NCBI GenBank assembly: GCA_000828835.1
Contig: AP014633.1
Coordinates: 1,302,001-1,366,000, forward strand
Length of the DNA stretch: 64,000 bases
Source of the DNA: Thioploca ingrica
Lineage (GTDB): Bacteria > Pseudomonadota > Gammaproteobacteria > Beggiatoales > Beggiatoaceae
Direction of reading: 5' to 3'
Both the position numbers and the translations under genes were made by a program. Below, piece after piece: positions 33,541-42,364 of the stretch (positions are counted from its first letter, which is position 1; each line of letters opens with the position of its first letter). The notes beneath the pieces were generated by a model that ran no database searches, was not told the origin of the DNA, and was given only the letters and a program-made list of their open reading frames with translations.

Positions 33541-34137
33541 ATGCAATTGAAAACCGCATGGCAAAAAGAAATCTATGAAAATCCTCAATTGCTTGGAAAA
33601 GTGATTGCAATACAGAATGAAAAAATTGTTTTTTCTGCAAAGACTTATCAAGAAGTTATCGCACATTTTGATCAGAAAGATCAGTCCTATTCATTATTCA
33701 AAGTGCCCGGAAATTTCTATCATGTGCGAATACTCTCTTTTAGAATCAAGAGTTTGAGAAAACATCCTTGGCTTCCAACCTATCCGATTAAATTTCATTT
33801 TGATAATAACACTAGTCAAACTAAAGAAATGTTGATTGATAGTGGTGCAGATATTTCTCTCATTAATTATGAATTTGGAAAACTGCTGGGATTTGAAAAA
33901 AGCCCCCACGAGGCTATCTTAGAAGCAGAAGGTATAGGGGGATGCACTGTCCCCTATTTACTTCGTAATACTTTGATAGAAATAGAGGGATTTCAGTTTG
34001 AAAATCTCTTTGCTTGGTTACAAAATGAACAAGTCAATGAAATGATCATCGGCAGAGAAATCGTATTTGATCTATTTGATATTGAGTTTAAGCAGGCGGA
34101 GGAAACCATTATTTTTAAACATAGGAAAAAAACGTAG
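33541..34137 (+). CDS. Retropepsin-like aspartic protease domain protein
   Basis: The 198-residue protein has MLIDSGADISLINYEFG (catalytic D100-S-G) and a later strand MIIGREIVFDLFDIEF, the two features of single-domain retropepsin-like proteases, which act as dimers. The N-terminal 75 residues lack a signal peptide. It is placed 23 bases after the methyltransferase-glycosyltransferase gene and 12 bases before a methyltransferase, so likely co-transcribed. Its substrate is unknown; an intracellular processing role is possible. Confidence 0.75.
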   Translation: MQLKTAWQKEIYENPQLLGKVIAIQNEKIVFSAKTYQEVIAHFDQKDQSYSLFKVPGNFYHVRILSFRIKSLRKHPWLPTYPIKFHFDNNTSQTKEMLIDSGADISLINYEFGKLLGFEKSPHEAILEAEGIGGCTVPYLLRNTLIEIEGFQFENLFAWLQNEQVNEMIIGREIVFDLFDIEFKQAEETIIFKHRKKT

Positions 34138-34149
34138 GAAAAGTAGGTA

Positions 34150-34668
34150 ATGTTCAAAGCATGGTTGACTCATCCCCTAACAAAAGATATAGATATTGAT
34201 GACCCAAATATTACCCACTTACGGCGGCGTATTATTCAAGAAAAACCGTTCTTACGCAAAATTTACCAAGAATGGTACACAACCATCGCTGCTGCCTTAC
34301 CACCAGGTAATGAACCCGTACTAGAATTAGGTTCAGGCGCTGGCTTTATGAAAGAAGTGATACCTAATCTAATAACGACCGAAATTTTTTATTGTACTGA
34401 AATGGATGTTATCCTTGATGGGCAGAATTTACCCTTTGCTAATGGTGTTTTGCGAGGTATTGTGATGACTGATGTCTTACATCACCTTCCACAACCACGC
34501 CGTTTTTTTAGCGAAGCGGCGCGTTGTGTCCGTTCTGGTGGTGTTATAGTTATGATAAAACCTTGGGTTACACCTAGTAGTTGGCGTAGATTGGAGTGGT
34601 TGTTTCAACCTTGGATGAAAAGTTGGGCGATGTTTGTTCAAATTGTGTTGAGAAAAGTGGATGGTTAA
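34150..34668 (+). CDS. Class I SAM methyltransferase, apparently short at the C-terminus
   Basis: The 172-residue protein contains EPVLELGSGAGFMKEVI (motif I), IFYCTEMDV, DGQNLPFANGVLRGIVMTDVLHHL and GGVIVMIKPWVTP, as in methyltransferase-11 proteins. It stops soon after the last core strand, about 50-80 residues earlier than similar enzymes, and overlaps the next gene by 8 bases. The core is present, so it may be active, but a deletion fusing it to the next gene's start is possible. Confidence 0.75.
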   Translation: MFKAWLTHPLTKDIDIDDPNITHLRRRIIQEKPFLRKIYQEWYTTIAAALPPGNEPVLELGSGAGFMKEVIPNLITTEIFYCTEMDVILDGQNLPFANGVLRGIVMTDVLHHLPQPRRFFSEAARCVRSGGVIVMIKPWVTPSSWRRLEWLFQPWMKSWAMFVQIVLRKVDG

Positions 34669-35440
34669 AACATTACAAGCAAGCTTTCTAGCACTTTATC
34701 GAGTAGTCAATGCCACCGGGGTACTAAATACCTCGTGGGGTCGTTCCACCTTTGAAACGTTCTACTTTTTTTATAAAAATCATTATGAAGCGAAATCAAT
34801 CGCGTTACTTCAAAACTGGGTAAAACCAAATACTATAGTCATTGATGTTGGTGCTAATATTGGTTTTTTCACCTTGCAATTTGCTAAGTGGGTTACGGGA
34901 AAAGGTAAAGTTATTGCGCTTGAACCAGAAGCCGTTAATTATACGCGACTCCAACGTAAGTTAACGCGGGCTAAATTGGTAGATATTGTTGAAGTTATCA
35001 ATGCTGCGGTTGCCGACATTACCGGCGAAGCTTTACTTGAACTCAATCCTTTACATCCGGGTGACCATAAACTAGGTAAACAAGGTGTTCCCGTTACAGT
35101 GACCACCATAGATGCTCTTCTTAGTGAACGTGATTATCCAGAAGTTTCCTTTATCAAAATCGATGTCCAGGGTGCGGAACAACTTGTTCTCAGTGGTGCG
35201 ACTAAAACAATAGCTCGATTTCAGCCCACCTTGTTCGTCGAAATAAGTGACTGCGGATTGAGAAACTATGGTTCAAGTACGAAGGCGTTATTAAGCTGGT
35301 GTGTAGAACGTGGTTATATGATCCACTTACTTAACAAGAATATCTTGTCATCGCCGTTAACTATAGAACAAATTCTGCATTTTGAGAAACAAAGAGGGTA
35401 TGTAGACACCTTACTAATCCCTAACCCAACGAAGTATTAG
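34661..35440 (+). CDS. FkbM family methyltransferase
   Basis: The 259-residue protein shows the FkbM pattern: VIDVGANIGFFTLQFAKWV (motif I), KVIALEPEAVNYTRLQRKL, then VTTIDALLSERDYPEVSFIKIDVQGAEQLVL with the family's I-K-I-D-V-x-G-x-E strand. FkbM enzymes make O-methyl sugars or polyketides. The overlap with the preceding methyltransferase indicates coupled translation. Context suggests glycan decoration. Confidence 0.9.
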   Translation: MVKTLQASFLALYRVVNATGVLNTSWGRSTFETFYFFYKNHYEAKSIALLQNWVKPNTIVIDVGANIGFFTLQFAKWVTGKGKVIALEPEAVNYTRLQRKLTRAKLVDIVEVINAAVADITGEALLELNPLHPGDHKLGKQGVPVTVTTIDALLSERDYPEVSFIKIDVQGAEQLVLSGATKTIARFQPTLFVEISDCGLRNYGSSTKALLSWCVERGYMIHLLNKNILSSPLTIEQILHFEKQRGYVDTLLIPNPTKY

Positions 35441-35510
35441 CGGAGCATAACGTACCAATTAGTGCGGCATAGTTATCTCAAAAAAATAGGAAGTAATTCA
35501 GGAGGCAAAT

Positions 35511-35753
35511 ATGGCAATCTTAATAATTAATGAAATAGACGAAGGGACGCTCGCAAAATTGCAACAAGAAGCCTATCGTCGAGAAATCAATGTAAATGAA
35601 TTAGCTAGACAACTTATTCAATCTTTCTTAGATAGCTATTCAATAATTCATCACGATTTGGATAAATTATCGGGTACCTGGACAGAACAAGAAGCGAATG
35701 AATTTTTGTCAGTTACTCAGGATTTTTCATTAATAGATAAGGGAATATGGTAG
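35511..35753 (+). CDS. Orphan VapB-type antitoxin
   Basis: The 80-residue protein has a ribbon-helix-helix look: short strand (MAILIINEID), then a helix (EGTLAKLQQEAYRREINVNELARQLIQSFL), and a C-terminal tail. A good ribosome site (AGGAGG) precedes it. The toxin gene that should follow is a short relic at 35759-35791, so the antitoxin is orphaned. It might still bind its own operator. Confidence 0.65.
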   Translation: MAILIINEIDEGTLAKLQQEAYRREINVNELARQLIQSFLDSYSIIHHDLDKLSGTWTEQEANEFLSVTQDFSLIDKGIW

Positions 35754-35758
35754 CCTTC

Positions 35759-35791
35759 ATGAAGATTCTGCTAGATACCAACATTGGCTAA
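35759..35791 (+). pseudogene. Truncated vapC start
   Basis: MKILLDTNIG and a stop: the first nine residues match the start of a PIN-domain toxin with its first aspartate, and nothing of the rest is present. An in-frame ATG at 35747 overlaps the antitoxin stop as in intact vapBC pairs. Confidence 0.65.
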
Positions 35792-36111
35792 CCCACATAA
35801 GTCAGGCTAGATTTCGTGTCTCCAGCCACATCAATAAATTAAGTACCTAAGCAAAATTAATGAGGTAGAAGCGAATGGTGATAAAATATGATTCCTCAGA
35901 GATCCCCCTCCTGTTTTTCACGCTGTTCACGAACAAGCCGGTCAAACTGGAATCAAACCCCATGGATGAAAATAATCCTGCCAATATTGTTAAGCCCATA
36001 ATGCCAATAGATATAACCCTCATAGGGGATATCTTTGTTATTCCCGACGGGTAACAAGAGGTTACAACCCCTTGTTACAACGTAGCTAAATAATTATTAG
36101 TTTAGCACGAG
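35792..36111. other. Intergenic region after the vapBC relic
   Basis: This 320-base gap has one notable feature, a near-perfect hairpin at 36051-36078 (arms GTAACAAGAGGTT and AACCCCTTGTTAC, one mismatch, 2-base loop) 34 bases beyond the stop of the permease gene. No T-run follows. A 30-codon frame (MDENNPANIVKPIM) precedes it but I cannot support it as a gene. Confidence 0.5.
36051..36078. repeat. 13-bp-arm hairpin downstream of the TSUP-Usp gene
   Basis: GTAACAAGAGGTT pairs with AACCCCTTGTTAC with one mismatch. It may stabilise or terminate the minus-strand message; the T-run of a standard terminator is missing. Confidence 0.6.
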
Positions 36112-38394
36112 TTAAGCTTTCACTACTAACACGGAACAGGAAGCCAAACCAATAACGCGTTCAGACACACTACCCACTAGCACCCGTTCTAATCCAGTAC
36201 GACCATGAGTACCAACCACAATCAGATCAGCATTGCGACGAGTTGCTTCTCCTACTAAGGCTTCAGCAGCACGTCCTTCCACGATGACACCTTCGGCTTT
36301 AAGGCCTTCAGCTTGGAAAGTCGCCACGGTTTGTTGTACCGCTTGGTTAGCTTCTTCACGACGAGTGGTATCGTGTTGAGTATGAACCACCGACACCACG
36401 GTAACGGGTGCATTATTGAGAAATTTGGCCACTTGTTTAGCAACCACTGCAGCGCGCTCACTACAAAGGGAACCATCTACACCGACCACAATTTGTTGAC
36501 CGCTAATGGTTGGTGCCGCACGTGGCACTACGAGTACGCTCACCGGACTGAAACCAATGACTTTGGCGGTAGCGCTACCCATCATCGTACGCATCATTCC
36601 GCTCTTGCCGCGTCGACCCATCACAATAACATCCATGCGACTTTTTTCCGCTTCATCGACGAGTTCTTCATAGGGGCTAGTACCATAACGCAATAAAGCT
36701 TCACAATTGACGCCGGCCTGTTGCGCTTGAATCTTAACATTTTCTAAATGGGCTAACACCGGTTGCTTTTCTTGTTGCAGGAGTTGCGGTGCTAAAGATT
36801 CATATTCGGGATTACTAACGAGCACCGACATTACGTATAACCGATTGGCCTCTTGCTGAGCGAGATTGATCGCTTGCCGTAAGGCACCGGCACTAAATTC
36901 AGAAGCATCAGAAGCGACTAACATTCGCTCGAAGATACCTCTTGACGAAGCAGAAATAGCTGGCTCTGGTAGAGAAAAAGACATTTTCATTGCAGCTACT
37001 TCTGCTGCCTGTTCCTCAACCAGATGTGCTTGTCGTCCTGACCACAGGGCATAGAGTACAATGATAGCACCTGTTAATAATGCGCCTATCAGCATAACAA
37101 GACTAGTACTACTGGTCATGTTCACTAGGTTAGCATCAATTTCTTTAATATAACCTAAAGTGGACAAATAAATAGGTATCATTAGACCGCGACTCAATAA
37201 TACCAACACCATAATAATGCCCATGACCAATTTGACCATGTAGGGCTTAACATAAGTTGTGCCAATGGCACCCAGTTGAATGCCAAAGAGTGAACCCGCT
37301 AAAATAATCATGGCTAACCGAATGTCAACATAACCACTCCAAGCATATTTAATCGAACCACCTAATCCCATGACAAAAGCAATGACTAATTCAGAAGCCG
37401 AAGCCATCAAGCTGGGTGCACCCAAAATATAAATCATTGAAGGCACACCAATAAAACCACCGACTGCAATCGTAGCCGCTAACATGCCAGTCGCAAATCC
37501 GAGTGGAATGGTAATTAAGACCGATACCCGCGCATTGAGGCTTTTAAAGTACATCATGGTACCCGGAATATGAATCGATTGTACCCACCGAGCCAGTTTG
37601 CTCACTTCTTCTTGTTCATTCATATTACCCGAACGGTATATCTTCAAAGCATCACGTAGCACATAACTACCCACAATCGCTAACACGGCAACAAATACAA
37701 CCGACACGTACAGATTAGAACCCGCATCACCCATCGAGGCTTTGATCACTTCCTGGACATGTGCCCCCACCAACATACCAATTTCTGCCGAAATCCCCAT
37801 AACAATTCCAAGTTTGACATCGACTTGGCCATATTTGGCCCGTTTAATCGCGCCAACTAAGGCTTTGGGGAATTTATGACAAATATTACTGGCCACCGCG
37901 ACAATACCCGGCACACCCATGCTCATCATGGCCGGTGTAAGTACAAATGCGCCTCCGGAACCAATGAAACCACTGACGAGTCCACCAACAAAGCCAACCA
38001 ATAGTAAAAATAAAACATGACTTATTTTCAAATCAAGAAAACCGGTAACTTCAATTGTCAGGTTGGCGGTATTACCGGCGGCATCTGTCGCAGTTACCGT
38101 GTCTTGACCAGGGGCCGGTGGAGCCAAATAATAAACTTGATGGCCTCGCCCTTCAATTTTACCTTTGAGTACTTGCCAAGTAATTTCTCCATTAGCACCC
38201 GTGAGTGTTATGGGAATTTTCTCACCCGTGTCTATCTTGGGTTGGGCGGGATCAAACACCAATGAGGTGAATGTAGTCGTGGCTTTTTCTGCTGCTAGTT
38301 GGGAATCGGCATACACTGCCCAAATACCCATCTGTAACCCAATAAACAGGGCAATGATAATAAAATTTTCTAACGTCAAAAAACGGTATCTCAT
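36112..38394 (-). CDS. TSUP (TauE/SafE) permease fused to two universal-stress domains
   Basis: The 760-residue protein has an N-terminal membrane anchor (13-30), a small beta-rich domain (about 45-115; TLTGANGEITWQVLKGK, Ig-like) on the outer face, a TSUP permease domain of eight or so helices (about 125-465; GLVSGFIGSGGAFVLTPAMM, GFIGVPSMIYILG), then two tandem Usp domains (about 490-625 and 632-760). Both Usp domains end with G-x2-G-x9-G-[ST] ATP-binding loops (GRRGKSGMMRTMMGSA; GTHGRTGLERVLVGSV). TSUP proteins move sulfite, sulfoacetate or thiosulfate. ATP sensing by the Usp part may control export. Confidence 0.9.
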   Translation of the reverse strand: MRYRFLTLENFIIIALFIGLQMGIWAVYADSQLAAEKATTTFTSLVFDPAQPKIDTGEKIPITLTGANGEITWQVLKGKIEGRGHQVYYLAPPAPGQDTVTATDAAGNTANLTIEVTGFLDLKISHVLFLLLVGFVGGLVSGFIGSGGAFVLTPAMMSMGVPGIVAVASNICHKFPKALVGAIKRAKYGQVDVKLGIVMGISAEIGMLVGAHVQEVIKASMGDAGSNLYVSVVFVAVLAIVGSYVLRDALKIYRSGNMNEQEEVSKLARWVQSIHIPGTMMYFKSLNARVSVLITIPLGFATGMLAATIAVGGFIGVPSMIYILGAPSLMASASELVIAFVMGLGGSIKYAWSGYVDIRLAMIILAGSLFGIQLGAIGTTYVKPYMVKLVMGIIMVLVLLSRGLMIPIYLSTLGYIKEIDANLVNMTSSTSLVMLIGALLTGAIIVLYALWSGRQAHLVEEQAAEVAAMKMSFSLPEPAISASSRGIFERMLVASDASEFSAGALRQAINLAQQEANRLYVMSVLVSNPEYESLAPQLLQQEKQPVLAHLENVKIQAQQAGVNCEALLRYGTSPYEELVDEAEKSRMDVIVMGRRGKSGMMRTMMGSATAKVIGFSPVSVLVVPRAAPTISGQQIVVGVDGSLCSERAAVVAKQVAKFLNNAPVTVVSVVHTQHDTTRREEANQAVQQTVATFQAEGLKAEGVIVEGRAAEALVGEATRRNADLIVVGTHGRTGLERVLVGSVSERVIGLASCSVLVVKA

Positions 38395-38434
38395 TTTAGG
38401 TTATTCCTTTTATTCACTTTATTATTGTTATTCC

Positions 38435-38671
38435 TTATTTTTTCACCGATTTAGCTTTTACTCCCAATATATCCCAAAAATGGCCCGTAAATGCACCATG
38501 CACCGCAGAAAATGTAAAAGCAATTGCAATTGGAATAATAAAAAACCATTTGCCTTGTTGAGAATAGGCCATGATAGGTGTTGCTAATAGCCACAAGAGG
38601 AAATAGAGCATTGCACTCGCTCCACCCAGTATCAAAGTTTTAGTTAAAGCTCGGGTTTTTGCGTCTCCCAT
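38435..38671 (-). CDS. Small two-helix membrane protein
   Basis: I start the 78-residue protein at MGDAKTRALTKT (38671, AAAGGA upstream); a longer frame to 38779 overlaps the next gene and is not protein-like. It has two hydrophobic helices (about 13-33 and 42-63). Family not recognised. It is situated between a TSUP-Usp fusion and a Usp protein on the same strand, so it may be part of that transporter or stress unit. Confidence 0.6.
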   Translation of the reverse strand: MGDAKTRALTKTLILGGASAMLYFLLWLLATPIMAYSQQGKWFFIIPIAIAFTFSAVHGAFTGHFWDILGVKAKSVKK

Positions 38672-38703
38672 GTGATGTTTGTCCTTTAATAGAGATAAAA
38701 TAA

Positions 38704-39054
38704 TTATTTGGGTACTTGATTCACTACGACCACTGGACAAGGCAACTTTTCCCAAAAACGTGGATTGGAACCCTGCCAAGTTTCCATAGAATGCATGACA
38801 ATCATGACAATATGCTGATCCGAATAAACATAACGTTGTATTTCTACCGCCGGTTCACCACTACACTGAATTAATTGGCAAGGAATCTGCCGAGTATTCT
38901 TTAAAAAATTAGTTAATATTTGAGGAATGGGTTGGTTAGTCGCAATCCATAAAACATCTAACCCCGCTTCAATTCGTTGGCAAAGATTACTCGCATAATG
39001 CAACATATACTCGGGTAGTTCGTTTTCCTTCACAGCTAACAATACTTTACGCAT
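38704..39054 (-). CDS. Short universal stress (Usp-like) protein
   Basis: The 116-residue protein opens MRKVLLAVKENELPEYMLHYA and ends CPVVVVNQVPK, like a Usp fold, with IVMIVMHSMETWQGSN in place of the ATP loop; the usual G-x2-G-x9-G motif is absent, so ATP binding is doubtful. It is the first gene of the minus-strand group with the TSUP-Usp fusion and diverges from the histidine kinase gene. Confidence 0.65.
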   Translation of the reverse strand: MRKVLLAVKENELPEYMLHYASNLCQRIEAGLDVLWIATNQPIPQILTNFLKNTRQIPCQLIQCSGEPAVEIQRYVYSDQHIVMIVMHSMETWQGSNPRFWEKLPCPVVVVNQVPK

Positions 39055-39194
39055 TGCCTATCTGAGCCGCCACACATCCAGTTGATGAAGAATAAATAAC
39101 ATTTTTGCTTATTACAGTTTTCGGACCATCAGTATAATTAATTGTTTTATATTTATTTTTTAATCTTAACCCAACAAAATGATCAATCAATATA

Positions 39195-39293
39195 TTGCAT
39201 AATGAAATGGTTATTTAGGTTGTGTTAATTTTTCTTAATAATTCAATTGCGTTCAATTGTTGCATTATGCAATAATAATGTTGCGTCACGCAA
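39195..39293 (+). promoter_or_regulatory. Three TTGC-type dyads upstream of the two-component genes
   Basis: TTGCATTATGCAA (39260-39272) and TTGCGTCACGCAA (39281-39293) are perfect 13-bp dyads with centres 21 bp apart, two helical turns. A one-mismatch copy, TTGCATAATGAAA, lies at 39195-39207, 65 bp further up. Such phased sites suit dimers of the sigma-54 activator encoded downstream (40790-42178). The intergenic region is shared with the divergent Usp gene. Confidence 0.65.
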
Positions 39294-39315
39294 CAGACTA
39301 AAGTATTCTATTACC

Positions 39316-40797
39316 ATGCAATTATTATCTTCTTTACGCCACAAAATCACTTTCGGCTACTATATAGTCGTGACGTTGTTCATTGCGCTAGTGCTACTAA
39401 TACTACTGGAATTACGCTTAATAGAACCCAAAATTTTGGCGGAAGAATGGATCACCGCATTCTTCGACACCGTCTTAGAGATTCGTCGCTTTGAGAAAAA
39501 CTGTTTTTTATATCGGCAAGCGGAAGACTGTAAAATCAATTCAGAATATATTCACCAAGCTCAGGAATTACTGGCTAGCCATCGGATTGACTTTGAACAA
39601 CTTATTTCTCCCCAAACCCTTAAAACCTTACAAGAAGAATTGTGTCACTATGCCCAGTTTATGAACGCCTATGAAAAGGCACCTCAAGAAATTCAAGAAC
39701 AGAAAATTCGCCAAATGGGTAAAAAATTAGTTGAATATGCAGAGAAATTAACTAACACAGAACGCTTCTTATTACAAAATCTATTAGCAAAATATCGCAG
39801 CAATTTCCGTAAATTTGTTATTTTAGTCATCATATTGATTTTATTAGTATTAGGTTGGGGGCAATTACTATCACATCAAGTAGCGCGCCCTTTACAACAG
39901 ATGGAAGCCGGAATGCAAGCCATAGCCGGTGGTAAACGGGATAAACTTGACTTATCTTCCCCTGACCGAGAAATCGTACTGCTTACCGAGACGTTTAATC
40001 GGTTATTGGCCGAACTAGAGGTGCGTCAACATCACTTAGTGCGAAGTGAAAAACTAGCCTCGTTAGGGACCTTACTGTCTGGAGTTGCTCACGAATTAAA
40101 TAATCCCTTATCAAATATCTCTACTTCCTGTCAGATTTTACAAGAGGAATTGGGTCATACTGATGTTGAGTTCCAGCGCGAATTATTGGCACAAATAGAT
40201 GAACAAACTGGGCGTGCTCGTAATATTGTTCGATCTTTACTGGATTTCACCCACAATCGGCAATTCCAATGTGAACCACTCTACTTGCACGCCTTATTAA
40301 CAGAAACGATCCGTTTTATTAAGGGTCAATTACCCAGTCAAGTCAATCTTTCCCTAGAAATTCCAACTGATCTCATCGTCTTAGGTGATAAGCAACGCTT
40401 ACAGCAAGTATTTTTGAATTTACTGAAAAATGCGATTGCAGCAGTCGCCGAAAGAGGAGAAATCCAGGTGAAAGCAATCCACTGGTCAGGAAAAACGAGC
40501 CCGCTTCATTTATCCCATTTTTCTCCATCGGGCTCGCCACTGACGATAACCGGTGCTGATAAAGAAATGGTATACCTTGAAATACGGGATAATGGTTGTG
40601 GTATTGCGCCAGCCGTGTTGCAGCGCATCTTTGATCCTTTTTTTACCACTAAAGAAGTAGGACATGGTTCGGGTTTGGGGTTATTTATCGTTTATGAAAT
40701 TATTAAAGAACAGGGTGGTTATATCGCCGTGGATAGCCAATTAGGTAAAGGAACGACTTTCGCTATCTGGTTACCAACGGGGATACCTAATGCATAA
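39316..40797 (+). CDS. Sensor histidine kinase (membrane-bound, HAMP)
   Basis: From ATG 39316 the kinase is 493 residues: a membrane helix (about 11-31), a helical sensor loop, a second helix (about 167-187), HAMP, then HisKA with VAHELNNPLSN (histidine about residue 259) and an ATPase domain with LLKNAIAA (N-box), DNGCGIAP, FDPFFTTKEVGHGSGLGL. It overlaps the regulator gene by 8 bases, so they form one two-component system. The upstream dyads suggest autoregulation. The signal is unknown. Confidence 0.9.
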   Translation: MQLLSSLRHKITFGYYIVVTLFIALVLLILLELRLIEPKILAEEWITAFFDTVLEIRRFEKNCFLYRQAEDCKINSEYIHQAQELLASHRIDFEQLISPQTLKTLQEELCHYAQFMNAYEKAPQEIQEQKIRQMGKKLVEYAEKLTNTERFLLQNLLAKYRSNFRKFVILVIILILLVLGWGQLLSHQVARPLQQMEAGMQAIAGGKRDKLDLSSPDREIVLLTETFNRLLAELEVRQHHLVRSEKLASLGTLLSGVAHELNNPLSNISTSCQILQEELGHTDVEFQRELLAQIDEQTGRARNIVRSLLDFTHNRQFQCEPLYLHALLTETIRFIKGQLPSQVNLSLEIPTDLIVLGDKQRLQQVFLNLLKNAIAAVAERGEIQVKAIHWSGKTSPLHLSHFSPSGSPLTITGADKEMVYLEIRDNGCGIAPAVLQRIFDPFFTTKEVGHGSGLGLFIVYEIIKEQGGYIAVDSQLGKGTTFAIWLPTGIPNA

Positions 40798-42178
40798 TAA
40801 CAATTTGATAAATAAAGGACATTTACTTATTGTCGATGATGAACGGGTAGCCTTAAAAAATTTGGAACATGTTATGAAAAAAGAGGGCTACGAAGTGACC
40901 GCTACCCAAAGCGGGGTGAGTGCTTTGAATACCCTTGAAAAACAGTCATTCGAGGTAGTGCTAACCGATTTGCGAATGGAAAAGGTGGATGGATTGCAGA
41001 TTTTGCATAAATGCCGTGAAACTTATCCGGATACGGAAGTTATCATCATTACGAGCTTTGCTACTTTAGAATCAGCCGTTGAAACGATGAAACAAGGTGC
41101 GTTTTATTACATTGCTAAACCCTTCCGGTTAGATGAAGTACGTAAAGTGGTTGCGGAAGCATTGGAAAAAATCCGCTTGAAACGGGAAAACCGTGCTCTT
41201 CGAGAACAACTCGATCGTCATCAAGGTAAAATCCAACTCATCACCCGCAATCCAGCCATGCAGCATTTGTTAAAAGTGGCACAGCAAATTGCCCCTACTG
41301 ACTGCAATGTGCTGTTAACCGGTGAAAGTGGTACCGGCAAAGAACTGTTTGCTAAATATCTCCATGCCCAAAGTACACGCCGCGACGGTCCATACTTGGC
41401 CATCAACTGCGGTGCTTTCAATGATGAATTATTAACGAATGAATTATTTGGTCATGAAAAAGGCGCATTTACGGGTGCAACCACCACTAAGCTAGGATTA
41501 CTAGAAGTTGCGGTTGGAGGCACTCTATTTTTAGATGAAATCACCGAAATGTCGCCCACCATGCAAGTCAAGCTGCTGCGTGTCATCCAGGAGCGTGAAA
41601 TTTTAAGGCTCGGTAGCACCCAGCCTATCAAAACCGATGTGCGCTTTATTGCGGCAACTAACCGAAATATCAGTCAAACTGTGCAAACCGGGCAGTTCCG
41701 GCAAGATTTATACTTTCGCCTCAATGTGGTTAACCTGCATATTCCAGCACTGGTACAAAGACGGGAAGATATTCCCTTGCTGGCTACTCATTTTCTCCAA
41801 AAATATTCGCTCTTAATGAGAAAGAACGTGACCGAAATCGTGCTAGAAGTGATGGAATTATTGCAAAATTATGATTTTCCAGGCAATGTGCGGGAATTAG
41901 AAAATATTATGGAACGGGGTGTAGCCATGGCCACTGAACATACCCTTGGAATAGCGCAACTTTCGGATGATCTCCGTACTCTCAACATTCGTACCTTTCG
42001 TCGACAAGATGGGAAAATTCCTTCTTGGGAAGAAGTTGAACAAGATTATATTCAGTGGGTATTAGAGGAAACTAAAGGCAATCAAACCTTAGCTGCCCAA
42101 ATTATGGGAATAGATAGAGTGTCGCTTTGGCGTAAATTAAAAAAATTGACTAAAATAAAGGAAAATATAATTAATTGA
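40790..42178 (+). CDS. Sigma-54-dependent response regulator (NtrC family)
   Basis: The 462-residue protein has a receiver domain (IVDDERVALKNLE; phosphoacceptor D60 in VVLTDLRMEKVDG), an AAA+ domain with Walker A GESGTGKELFAKYLH, the sigma-54 contact loop GAFTGA and FLDEITEMSPTMQ, and a Fis-type helix-turn-helix end (TLAAQIMGIDRVSLWRKLKKL). It activates sigma-54 promoters when phosphorylated by the adjacent kinase. Targets are not evident; the nearby Usp/TSUP genes and the kinase gene itself are candidates through the shared intergenic dyads. Confidence 0.93.
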   Translation: MHNNNLINKGHLLIVDDERVALKNLEHVMKKEGYEVTATQSGVSALNTLEKQSFEVVLTDLRMEKVDGLQILHKCRETYPDTEVIIITSFATLESAVETMKQGAFYYIAKPFRLDEVRKVVAEALEKIRLKRENRALREQLDRHQGKIQLITRNPAMQHLLKVAQQIAPTDCNVLLTGESGTGKELFAKYLHAQSTRRDGPYLAINCGAFNDELLTNELFGHEKGAFTGATTTKLGLLEVAVGGTLFLDEITEMSPTMQVKLLRVIQEREILRLGSTQPIKTDVRFIAATNRNISQTVQTGQFRQDLYFRLNVVNLHIPALVQRREDIPLLATHFLQKYSLLMRKNVTEIVLEVMELLQNYDFPGNVRELENIMERGVAMATEHTLGIAQLSDDLRTLNIRTFRRQDGKIPSWEEVEQDYIQWVLEETKGNQTLAAQIMGIDRVSLWRKLKKLTKIKENIIN

Positions 42179-42270
42179 GGTAAACCCCCAACTTTGCTGA
42201 AAGAGTTACATCGGTTTAACCGTTTCGACGGTTTATTTCATTCTCTCTGAATTGAATGACGTTGGAGTTT

Positions 42271-42300
42271 CCCCCCCTTTGAAAAAGGGGACAAGGGGGG
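42271..42300. repeat. C/G-rich hairpin repeat, copy 1
   Basis: A run of C, then TTTGAAAAAGGGGACAAG and six G forms a strong stem. A similar inverted sequence lies at 62981-63016. Such C/G-run palindromes are widespread in cyanobacterial and sulfur-bacterial intergenic DNA. The rest of the 42179-42364 gap holds an AAAGGAG ribosome site for the next gene. Confidence 0.65.
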
Positions 42301-42364
42301 ATTTAATTTGCCAAAAAAAAATAGATGAGAATAAAATGACTATACTTGATAAAGGAGTCATTAT

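Noticed and set aside
35947-36056. 30-codon frame (MDENNPANIVKPIM start)
   Set aside because: Too short, no ribosome site and no similarity to anything I know.
38672-38779. N-terminal extension of the small membrane protein
   Set aside because: It lies in the coding region of the Usp-like gene in another frame and lacks protein-like composition.
39055-39246. Sigma-54 promoter in the Usp/kinase intergenic region
   Set aside because: GG-N10-GC matches exist by chance but none has the TGGC/TTGC context at a sensible distance from a start codon.
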